DNA from: Carettochelys insculpta
Lineage: Eukaryota; Chordata; Testudines; Carettochelyidae
Length of the DNA: 64,000 bases
NCBI RefSeq assembly: GCF_033958435.1
Contig: NC_134147.1
Coordinates: 48,664,001-48,728,000 of the forward strand
Direction: 5' to 3'
In this document: one piece after another, positions 1 to 10,224 of the stretch
Layout: the number at the start of each line of letters is the position of its first letter
Position numbering within the stretch: the stretch's first letter is position 1
The notes under the pieces: generated by a model
Told to the model about the DNA's origin: nothing
The model's database searches: none
The model's input: the letters and a program-made list of their open reading frames with translations, nothing else
Translations under genes and position numbers: made by a program

Positions 1-712
1 CCTTCAAGGCCGGAAAGGAATAGATAGCACTGCTATTATCAGCTCATGTGAAGGCTCCTTTTGCAATGCTGTGGCTGTGAACTGTGACTGTGAATGAGAA
101 TGAACTGTTTCACAACGCCATGGCTGTGTGAATACAACTTTCCAACATTACTTATTTTGGCATTAGAATGTGGAAATAAACCTGCAGTGTAGACATAACC
201 ACACACACCCTGCTCTAGCTCAATGGTCTCCCCAGCGTAGCCAAAATCACAGCGACTATTTCTTTCCTCACCCCCTTGCCACCAACCAGACAAACATTCT
301 GGTCAGCTTTGATGACTGGAGCTGCCTCAGCCCCTATTCCACTGGGCCTTCTGGTCGAAAGCCAGGCACCCTAAGCAATGAAAGATTCAAGTATAATTAT
401 AAGTGCATACAGGCTTCTGAAACATTTAAGCACTTAACCTTCACTTAAGGAGAAACAGTATTGAGTACATATGCTCTTGTCATTTCAGCCAGTAAAAGAT
501 GGAGAAAAATCTGTTCCCTAAAGATCTAACTTGAAGACATCCCCTGGAATTACAGCCACCTTCACAGGTGAACAAACTCCAGTTCATCATTCCCAAATTT
601 ATTGCCACTCATTTTGCATTCAGCAGCAGTTATTATGGAAAGCTTGCAGGGGTGGGGGGAAATTAATGGGTTAAATGCAGTATAATAGGCTTAAATAACC
701 AGCACACTTCTA

Positions 713-985
713 ACAGCAACGAAGAGTCCTGTGGTACCTTATAGACTAACAGAAAAGTTTTGAGCATGAGCTTTCGTGAGCACAGACTCACTTCATCAGA
801 TGCTGGTCTTGGAAATCTGCAGGGCCAGGTTTGGCCCTGCAGATTTCCAAGACCAGCATCTGATGAAGTGAGTCTGTGCTCACGAAAGCTCATGCTCAAA
901 ACTTTTCTGTTAGTCTATAAGGTGCCACAGGACCCTTCGTTGCTGTTACAGATCCAGGACTAACACGGCTACCCCTCCGATACTT
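713..985. mobile_element. Inverted pair of Penelope-like element 3' ends
   Basis: Two copies of the same roughly 120-bp sequence lie head to head: the left arm (about 713-826) is the reverse complement of the right arm (about 833-950), with a centre of only a few bases near 827-832. The same sequence follows the Penelope coding region at 48365-48482, which identifies it as a PLE 3' terminus. The right arm extends further, to about 985. The pair is flanked by a perfect 12-bp direct repeat, AGCACACTTCTA, at 701-712 and 986-997, so the inverted dimer went in as one unit. Confidence 0.8.
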
Positions 986-3026
986 AGCACACTTCTACCA
1001 CTCCTGATTCAGTGTTGAACCAGAGTATATTTAATTATTGTTGATTTTTTACCCACCCATTTCTCGGAATGTTCTTTTCTGTCGCTGCTTTCATTTCCAC
1101 ACACTGTGCCTTCTGAAACAAGTTCTTTGACACATTTTTCAAAAGTATTCCACAATAAAGTGTATTTTTGTAGGTGCTCATCTCTGCTCAGAACTAGAAA
1201 ATCCCAAACCTCTCACACAGAAAGCACGCAGCTGAATGCAGTATGCCAGCACATAAAATCAGCGTAAGAATGGTTTCCACACCATTCATTCTTATTATTA
1301 ATATACCCAAAGATGTTACAGTTATCTTTCCCCAAAGGAAAGCCCAGACCTTCAACTCAGTTACAACGAAAGGCAATAGAATTAACTTTGATACACCAGC
1401 ATAAGAAAGAAGAGAATCCAATCCAAGACATCCACTGCTGACACAAGTTAATTTAGCAGACATTTGAGACGCCCAAGTCGGGTTTTTCCATTTCCTCATT
1501 TCTAACCCGTATCTTAGGAAATGGGAAGAAACTACTTGGTATAGACACAGACAGGAAAAGTAGTAACCACTTATTTAGCAAGTCTCAACAGAACATTAGC
1601 AGTTTCTCCAGAAGAACATAAGAGAAAGAGGATTCATGATGTTTGGTCATTCATTACTACTAGTATTTTACAGGAAGCAAAGTTATTGCCCAATCTTCCC
1701 TACTGCTCACTGTTTACACAAGGACTGACCATCGCATAGCACTGCTGAGTAATACTCTCAAGCAGGCAGAATAGAAGCTGATTCCATTCCATTATTTGCT
1801 AGGGAAAGTAGAAAAATTGATTTGATCAATACAATACTGTTCTTTCTAGAATAAGCTACCAATGGCACAGCTTCATGCCCTTATCGTCCTCCCAACACAC
1901 TAACCCCATCACCACATCAAAATTCTGTAGATGACAGACTCGGATCAAAAAAACAAAACCACCACAATGATTTTACATGTCCCCTTGCCCCAGCCAGCTA
2001 CTTTTTACCATGAGGCCTCTTCTGCCACAGCAATCAGGTCTCCCACAACATGAGATGCAGGGAGAGACCCCATTGCAGGGGGAAATTGGTGACTGTGTTT
2101 GAAGAGGGAAGCAATCCTGTAACAAGCATCTAAGTCATCCCCTGGCACAGAAGCAAAAACTGACCCCAGCACTTGCTTTGCCAATGCCTATAGGGTAGGG
2201 CTAAAATGATGTTTTGTCACCTGTCCCCACAGATTACCCCAGAGGCACAGATAGAAAGAAAAGAAGTGACAGGAGGGTGGGTAAGAAAAACTACTTCACC
2301 AGCCCTTAAAATCATGTTTGCACGACTGGTAGTAAACCTATGGATGGTTCCGTGAAAAAACATGTTTCGATAAAATCATGTTAATTGGCATCAACTATGC
2401 TCCCATCCTTTAACTCTCTACAAACTACATCCTGCATCAGTCCTTCATTAATTTCATGTTAATCTCAGGCAAAAATCACAGGATTTAGACACCCATGACA
2501 TCCCATTTACCTGTCTTAAATGTTGAAACAGCATTCTTTCTCCCCCCCGAACCTCTGAGATTTCTCCAGCCTTCCCATATTTGCTAAATATCATCTTTAA
2601 CCACTCAGAGAACTCAGCCAATTCTTCTAAAACTCCTGGGTGCAAGTTAACTGGTGCTGAAGATTTAAAAATGTTTAACTTCAAATTTAGCAGTTGCAGT
2701 TTACCATCCACCCCAATTATGGAAACAGACTGAGATAAAACAAAGATAGCAGCAACTCTGCTGGGACAACACAAAAGGATGTTGGCAGGGACCTCACAAA
2801 CTTTTAGATAGTTAGGTCTTGGCTCAGATAAACACCTACCATTTCCACAAATAAATCACTACTAAGTAGCTTCCGAATAGGATCCTTCATTGGCTCCTCC
2901 TCTGCTTAATATGAAGGAGGTTTGAAAAGCTGACAAAGAGGTAGGGAAATCCTAGTCAGCTTCAGTTAAAGCTAAATGCTTATCAGTGGCCCAAAAAAGG
3001 CTTTTCAAGCTTCCAGGTTTTAAAGT

Positions 3027-3437
3027 GTCTGTAGAGTCTCATAGCCATAGGGTTGGAAGAGACCTCAGAAGGTCATCAAGTCTGACCCCTTGATCAACTA
3101 AGTCAGCCAGAACTTTTTCAAGCTAGGACTTAAAAACATCTAAGGATGGAGATTCCACCATCTCCCTAGGCAACCCAATTCCAAAGCTTCACCACCCTCC
3201 TAATGAAATAGCTTTTCCTAGTATCCAACACAGATCTCACCTACTGCCAATGGAGACCACTGCTCCTAATCTGTCAGCTGTCACCACTGAAAACAGCCTC
3301 TCTCTATCCTCTTTCGAGCCCCTCTTCAGGTAGTTAAAGGCTGCTAGCAAATCCCCCCTGCCCTCACTCTTCTCTTCTGCAAACTAAATAAGCCCAGATC
3401 CCTCAGCCTCTCCTCAGCAGTCAGACTACAATAAACT
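3027..3437 (-). mobile_element. CR1 LINE 3' end, antisense
   Basis: The plus strand shows the antisense form of a CR1 3' end: a start like GGTTGGAAGAGACCTCAGAAGG, followed by text matching the reverse complement of the 3' coding end seen at 12640-12990. It is 5'-truncated and non-coding. The sense 3' end carries the typical AGGTCTCTTCCAACC-type motif. Confidence 0.8.
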
Positions 3438-4136
3438 AGAAGGGTAATGTCGTGTGGGGGCAATACTTACCACTTGTCACAGTGAGCCTTACTGCGTAAT
3501 GTTGGCTGCCCATCTCTGCTCATTTGACAACCAAACCCTAAGGCAATTCCCAATCAATTTGTGAGCAGGCCCAGTGCCCACCTAACAGATAGCATGGAGT
3601 AATAGCTACCTGAAGTTCATGCAGGTGTACCAGGACTGGCTAATAAGGGCAGAATTGCTAATTGGGAAGTCAATGGAGCAGTTATTGTGGCACTTCTAGG
3701 CTGACAGTCAAAGGATGTATTTGCCATTGACAACCATCCCGCTCTGTGCTACATTTATTTTTATGTATAAATGCAGGGGGGTTTCTGCTGGAGCACCACA
3801 GAATGGCATTCTGGCACCTTTCTCCCCCAGCACCACCATTTTGCACAGCAGCTGGGCAGCTCCAAGCTGCAAATAGTTCATCCAATATGCTCCCCAGCAG
3901 TGGGGGGTGGTGAAATGCGGCTCAGTAGAGGTGTACACATGGAGTGCCCCTCCCTCTGCTCCATGCATGCACAGCTCCTGATGGGAGCTACTCCTTCGGT
4001 CCCAGCCTGGCTTCTGCAAACATGGCTCTGTCCAGGAGCTGCATGGCTCCTGATGCCCCTGCATGGTCCCAGAAGCCCGCCATGGTCCTGGAGACCCAGT
4101 TTGGCACTTGCATGGCTTCAGCATCCCAGCACAGCT

Positions 4137-4535
4137 CTAGTTGGTGCAGCCCCTGCAGCAGCAGGTCAGTAAGTTGCCAGCATTCACTTGCAGGGGAAGG
4201 AAGAGGGCTGGGGGTACCTGGCTCTGGGAAAGCAGGAGGGTTGGGGGTGGTGGTTTGGGACTGCAGGGGGCGGGGTTAAGCTTGGGGGAGCTTTGAGGCT
4301 GGAAAGGGTTAAGCTGCCTGGTGGCGGGTGGAGGGGAGGTTTGTGCCTGCGAGAGGTTGCGCACCCTGGGGATAGCGATGGGGTGGTTTGGGGCTGCGTG
4401 GGGTGTTAAGTCTGGAGGGGGAGCAGTTTGGAGCTGTGAAGGTTTTAAGCGTGGGGACAGTTTGGGGCTGCAGGGGGTTAAGCCTGATGATGGGGTGGGG
4501 GACAGTTTGGGGCTTAAGTTCCAGCACCCTTTTTT
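4137..4535 (+). repeat. GC-rich degenerate tandem repeat
   Basis: A G-rich stretch repeats a motif like GTTTGGGGCTGCAGGGGGTT at irregular spacing of about 40-60 bp. It resembles the internal repeats of the TIR-bounded element at 40598-41498 and may be a fragment of that family. Long open frames here come from base composition. Confidence 0.5.
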
Positions 4536-5094
4536 CCTAAGAAAAAAGCACTATAGAAATGAAAGGAGTTTTCAGAGTTTGACTCCATGAGAATTCCCAC
4601 AACAATGATGAGGGAAGATGGGGAATGGAGTTTTGACAGTTCAGTTCAGCCTCCTCATGTAAAGCCGCAGAGTGCAGTTGCATGGGGATACTTTCAAATT
4701 ACTCTGAGTTGTTCAGCCAGCTGCAATTGTCACCATACAGTGAAGCTTTATTTTGTAGTGTATTGGGTAAAAGCATATCACAAAATGTCTTCAAAGTTAA
4801 TGAAATTAATGACAGAACAGAGAGAGAAGTATAGAGAAGGGACACAGTTATGTTTCCCACTGACATTGGAGGGAGAATTGGTCAAGAAGAAAGACTTTTC
4901 ACTGGAAAATACCCTCTGGATAAATTGGTATCTCTGGTCAGGATGGGCTTCCTGTTCACAAAGTAGGCAGACACTCAGTATCCTAGAAGTTAAAGTACTT
5001 ATCTTCAGTACTAGAAACATGGGTTCAGGCTCCTAAACGGTTAAAGGAAAAGCTTGAACCTGGGGTCCTTGAATCATAGCCAGGGGATCACCAT

Positions 5095-5805
5095 AGCTGT
5101 GTCTACACGTGCACGCTACTTCGAAGTAGTGGCACTAACTTCGAAATAGCGCCCGTCGCGGCTACACGTGTCGGGCACTATTTCGAAGTTAACTTCGACG
5201 TTAGGCGGCAAGACGTTGAAGTCGCTAACCTCATGAGGGGATCGGAATAGCGCCCTACTTCGACGTTCAACGTCGAAGTAGGGACCGTGTAGACGATCCG
5301 CGTCCCGCAACGTCGAAATTGCCGGGTCCTCCATGGCGGCCATCAGCTGGGGGGTTGAGAGATGCTCTCTCTCCAGCCCCTGCGGGGCTCTATGGTCACC
5401 GTGGGCAGCAGCCCTTAGCCCAGGGCTTCTGGCTGCTGCTGCGGCAGCTGGGGATCCATGCTGCAGGCACAGGGTCTGCAACCAGTTGTAGGCTCTGTGT
5501 ATCTTGTGTTGTATAGTGCAACTGTGTCTGGGAGGGGCCCTTTAAGGGAGCGGCTTGCTGTTGAGTCCGCCCTGTGACCCTGTCTGCAGCTGTGCCTGGC
5601 ACCCTTATTTCGATGTGTGCTACTTTGGCGTGTAGACTTTCCCTCGCAGCGCCTATTTCGATGTGGTGCCGCGCAACGTCGAAGTTGAACATCGACATTG
5701 CCAGCCCTGGAGGACGTGTAGACGTCATTCATCGAAATAGCCTATTTCGATGTTGCTACATCAAAATAAGCTATTTCGATGTAGGTTTCACGTGTAGACG
5801 TAGCC
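5095..5805. mobile_element. Harbinger-type MITE, 711 bp
   Basis: The ends are inverted copies, AGCTGTGTCTACACGTG on the left and the complement of GGCTACGTCTACACGTG on the right. They are flanked by an exact 3-bp duplication CAT (5092-5094 and 5806-5808), as PIF/Harbinger insertion gives. The inside is rich in TTCGAA-like motifs and contains a perfect palindrome at 5253-5283. There is no transposase frame, so it is non-autonomous. Confidence 0.85.
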
Positions 5806-6007
5806 CATATCTGCCTATTTTACTTCCACATTCATGTATCTGTTCTCCCATCCTCCTCTCCTCCACCATAAGAAAAACTTCAAAAGGTATGTTTCATACT
5901 AAGGTGGAAGGGAGATTTCTTTCCAAAATCTCAGCAGCATTCACAGAAGGAGGAAGAAAAAAGAAAAAAACACTTCCCACCCATGGGGAACTATGAAGGG
6001 AGTCATG

Positions 6008-6443
6008 GGTCGTGTCTACACGTGCCCCAAACTTCGAAATGGCCACGCAAATGGCCATTTCGAAGTTTACTAATGAAGCGCTGAAATGCATATTCAGCGC
6101 TTCATTAGCATGCAGGCGGTAGCGGCGCTTCGAAATTGATGCTCCTTGCCGCCGCGCGGCGCATCCCGACGGGGCTCCTTTTCGAAAGGACCCCGCCTAC
6201 TTCGAAGTCCCCTTATTCCCATGAGCTGATGGGAATAAGGGGACTTCGAAGTACGCGGGGTCCTTTAGAAAAGGAGCCCCATCTGGACCAGATGCGCGGC
6301 GGCAATCCGCATCAATTTCGAAGTGCCGCTGCCGCCCGCGTGCTAATGAAGTGCTGAATATGCATTTCAGCGCTTCATTAGTAAACTTCGAAATGGCCAT
6401 TTGTGTGGCCATTTCGAAGTTTGGGGCACGTGTAGACACGGCC
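6008..6443. mobile_element. Foldback Harbinger-type MITE, 436 bp
   Basis: The whole element is one long inverted repeat with arms at about 6008-6221 and 6228-6443 around a short centre. The ends are GGTCGTGTCTAC and the complement of GGCCGTGTCTAC. An exact 3-bp duplication ATG lies at 6005-6007 and 6444-6446. It is non-coding; open frames within it are mirror images of each other. Confidence 0.87.
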
Positions 6444-6699
6444 ATGGAGACACAGATACACAGGCAGGCTCCTCCAGACAGCAGCCTCTTGCTCCCAAAT
6501 AACAAGAGGACTGTGTGGCCAGAGACCCCCATGGATATTGTCCCATGAGCAGAGGGAGCAGACAAACCACTCCAAGGACACACGGTATGCTGAGGTAGTA
6601 CCAAAGAAGCAGTATTCCAACACCAAGGATTCCAGGAACTGGGCTATGAACATAAAACCAATCCTATGATTATTTTAACACATGAAACGTTTTTTAAAA

Positions 6700-6935
6700 A
6701 AATTATAGACTAATGGGGTGGAAGGGATCTTAGGAGGTCATCAAGTCCAACCCCCTGCTCAAAGCAGGGCCAATCCCAACTAAATCATCACAGCCAGGGC
6801 TTTGTCAAGCGAGGACCTAAAGACCTCTAGAGATGGAGAGTCCAACACCTCCCTAGGGAACGCATTCCAGTGCTTCACCACTCTCCTACTGAAAGAGTTT
6901 TTCCTAATATACAACCTAGACCTCCCTGATACTAG
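6700..6935 (-). mobile_element. CR1 LINE 3' end, antisense
   Basis: The plus strand carries the reverse complement of a CR1 tail (GGAGGTCATCAAGTCCAACC and the following text), closely similar to 3027-3437. It is 5'-truncated and non-coding. Confidence 0.8.
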
Positions 6936-7212
6936 TTTAAGAACACTGAACTATTTTTAATAAGGGGTTCTAAAAAACCCATTTTAAATGCTTATTTGAG
7001 AAATCTTCTAGTATGGAAAGTAACCACAATCATAAAGACTGCTTAGACCTATAGATTCTTCTTTAATAAGAAGAGGCAAAGAACAGTGTATGTTTACGAT
7101 TACACAACTCATGATTCTGGGGCATCTGGCATTGGCCACAGTTGGAAGACAGGATACTGGGATAGACAGACCTTTGGTCTGAGCCAGTACAACCATTCTT
7201 ATGTTCCTATCA

Positions 7213-7265
7213 TCTAACAACAAGCAGTCCCGTACCACCTTAGAGACTAACACATTTATCATCTA
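7213..7265 (-). mobile_element. Penelope-like 3' end fragment, antisense
   Basis: A short stretch (AACAAGCAGTCCCGTACCACC, then AGAGACTAAC) is the antisense of the PLE 3' terminal motif GTTAGTCTATAAGGTGCCAC seen at 910-935 and 48443-48465. It is a truncated relic. Confidence 0.6.
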
Positions 7266-8663
7266 AGACACTGAGGACACTAAGCGATGCCTATGTACAA
7301 CATAAACAATGCCATTCATATCAGCTGTATATTTATACTTATGCTGTACATGCCAGTCCATAAATAAGTTATGAAAAAAGGCCACTGCAGAAGAAAAACT
7401 AGGGACACATATTGAAATTTACCGAACAAGAAAAGCATTTTGGCCAGAACAAAAGAAAAGTGCTGTCCCTTTTTACGAATAGGAACAATTTGCTGGTTCT
7501 CCTGTATTAATGCAAATTGTTTTGAATGTTAGTAAAGGATGCACTTAGAACAGGAGCAAACAGAATCCATTAAGGTGACAAGCACCTTGGACTCCTACAG
7601 ACTGTACAAGCATTAGGTGAACCCTGCACTTTGCAGAATTGATCCTAGAGACTGTAAACAGATTCAGTCGGTATAAATTGTAAGCTCTCCGGCCAGGGAC
7701 TCTTCCTGTGTGTTCAGCAGCCAACACTATTCGGCTGCCACCCTCACTCAAGTGCCAGTGATACCAATAACAATAATTAGCAGCGAGTGCTATTGGAACC
7801 CTTCTTGCTGATAACACTAAAATAAGTTGTGCATTCAACTGTCAGGTATCTTTTAAGCTCTGACTGTACTTTACCAAACTGCACTGGGCTCTGTCTGAGG
7901 TTTTTTCCCCAACACACACAACTCAGGAGGTTTTATTAAGCTAAATGTCACTTTTAATGCTGATTCCATTGTATGGTCAAAGCAACAAACAAACAAAAAA
8001 CCAAGAACACACATGCTAGGAAAAAAAGGCTGAATTCATTGCAAATTAATGCATCAGGATCTACAAAAGTTTCTAAAACAACTGAGATTCTCTCCCTTCC
8101 TAGAGTTACAGCTTTTGGAAAATGTAGCTCTGATTCTGTACTACTTAACAAGAGAGATTACAAAATTTGAATCATTGAAGTGAACTGAATGGATGATTAC
8201 ATCTTTAGTGTCCCCATTAACTGTTACTCACAAAAGAAAAGCTTTCAAAAGTATATCTTAAGGAACTATTTCAGCTTTCAACATCTGGGCAACCTAGAAG
8301 CACCAGGGTAACTGAAGGGCAAATTCCACTTCACTGTTGTAATTTCAATGTACAGTCATCAAACAGGGAAAAGAACGGATCACAAAGAGGACGTGCATGT
8401 ATACCCATTAATGGTTTTACTATTTTAAATCATTCTGGAGCTAGCAGGTTCAGGCACGCAACTCCATCGTCAGAGAATATCAAGCAAGAGACTCATTTCC
8501 CATGTAAGCCTTAAAAAGCAAGATTATAAAAGCAAGTCCTCATCTACAGATAGACTGAGGGTTCTTTTACATCACAAAATAGCTGACATACATTAAAACG
8601 TTTATGTCGAAAAGGCCTGTGCTGTCAGAACACGGTATCTTTACAGTAGGCCATTTAGACTGT

Positions 8664-8990
8664 AGGTCTACACTACAACAGAAGGTCAAATTGAGGTACA
8701 ACAAGAAGTCCTGTGGCACCTTATAGACTAACAGATATTTTGGAGCATAACCTTTCGCAGGCAAAGACCTGCTTCGTTAGATGCTTCGTCAGATGCATGA
8801 GGTACACAATTCCAGCTACACTAATTATGTAGCTGAGCTGATGCACCTTAATTCAGGCTTCCACGTCATCTCCACTGAGGAAGGTCAACAGGAGTGTTTG
8901 TTCCCGTCAACTTCCATTCTCCTAATGAGGGGCAGGACCCATACCCACACCCTGCAAGTATGAGTTAGCACACCCCTACCAGGCATGCTA
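8664..8990. mobile_element. Degenerate MITE split by a Penelope-like insertion
   Basis: The left end reads GGTCTACACTACAACAG, like other MITE ends in this window. The sequence is interrupted at 8701-8798 by a PLE fragment and resumes after 8806. The right end is unclear. It is non-coding; its family is inferred only from the left end. Confidence 0.5.
8701..8798 (-). mobile_element. 98-bp Penelope-like insertion with 8-bp TSD
   Basis: This is an antisense PLE 3' end (GTCCTGTGGCACCTTATAG near its left side) flanked by an exact 8-bp duplication GAGGTACA at 8693-8700 and 8799-8806. It sits inside the MITE at 8664-8990, so it is the younger of the two. Near its right end a short motif, GCTTCGTTAGATG/GCTTCGTCAGATG, is duplicated. 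Confidence 0.8.
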
Positions 8991-9629
8991 AATCGAGCTC
9001 TGGAAGACTGACCACGGCAGACACACTCCTATACCAGTATTTTACTTTAAAACACATTTGACATAATTTTGCTCAGATTGAAAGGGAATTCAAGGATAGG
9101 AAGATTTTTGCCTACTACAGAAATGACACCCATTTTCAGTTCACTACTATTGTCTGATATGCTAAGAGCAGATCTTGCAACAAGACCACTATCCTCACAG
9201 GAAGCTATGTGACATGTTAGTCACGAGGGTTAATGCGCTACCAGAAGAGACTTGGATATTACAATGATGAGTGTGGTATAAGAACCTACAAAGAATAAAA
9301 GTCCCAATGAAACCCACGCACATCCAGTTGCAGGATCAAGCTTTATACCTGGGGGTAATATGAAGTGCCATTGAAATGATGAAATACAAATTAATGTGAT
9401 GGTCAAAATTAAAAGTGTGCACATGGTAAATATCGAGTCAGAATTATCTGTGTCCAATCATACAGTGAGAAGTTCCAAAATTTTTCATCGCATTCAGTCC
9501 AAAAAGAGACTCTAAAAATCAGATCTATACAACCTCACTTAGCCACATCCAGATGAAGTGCTTTCATTCCACAAGCAAAACAATCTATATATATGTGTGT
9601 TGAGTTTTTTGTTTCTGTATAGAAACTTT

Positions 9630-9677
9630 AAAAAAAAAAAAAAAAACAAGCTTGTTTTCGTTTGAGAGAGAGAGAGG
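9630..9677. repeat. Poly-A tract and (GA)n simple repeat
   Basis: A run of 17 A (9630-9646) is followed shortly by a GA microsatellite at about 9664-9677. No adjoining retroelement was recognised. Confidence 0.8.
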
Positions 9678-10224
9678 TTGTCTCCTCACTCTTCACTAGC
9701 AATAAAGATTGAGCAATTGAGTCAGCTGACAATTTTGCTGCTGCAGCATAAAGTTGAAGAGAACCCCCACGTGTACTAGCTCCACAGTGGTATCTAACAT
9801 TGGATCTTTGAAGCAGATATGGTTTCAATGACACAAGGGAAGCCAGTCTGCTGTGCAAATGTAATTTTTGTAGTCATTTTCTAGCCATTGTTCTGACAGA
9901 CTAACGATAACCCTTGGTACAAGTTTAAGATGTTTGTGTACATTTTCTGTAGAGAGACAATTACTTTTATTACCATGAATTGCAGACTTTTGACAAGACA
10001 TTTACCAGTTTCATTCCCTCTTAGGGTTCTGGCTATTCAAACATATGTAGTGGGGTCATTCATGCTGTAGTTTCCTTCTCATTTACTAGAAACAGGATTC
10101 TGTCTGCTGCCAAAAGTAGAACTCTAGTCAATGCTATTAAATTTACATTTCCCCATTATTTTAAGTGTCACACTATCCATACTTGTACTTGACATAACTT
10201 AACAGAAGCAGGCCAATCCACTAG

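Noticed and set aside
663..963. Two frames on opposite strands encoding nearly the same protein
   Set aside because: They are mirror images of one inverted repeat (Penelope ends), not genes.
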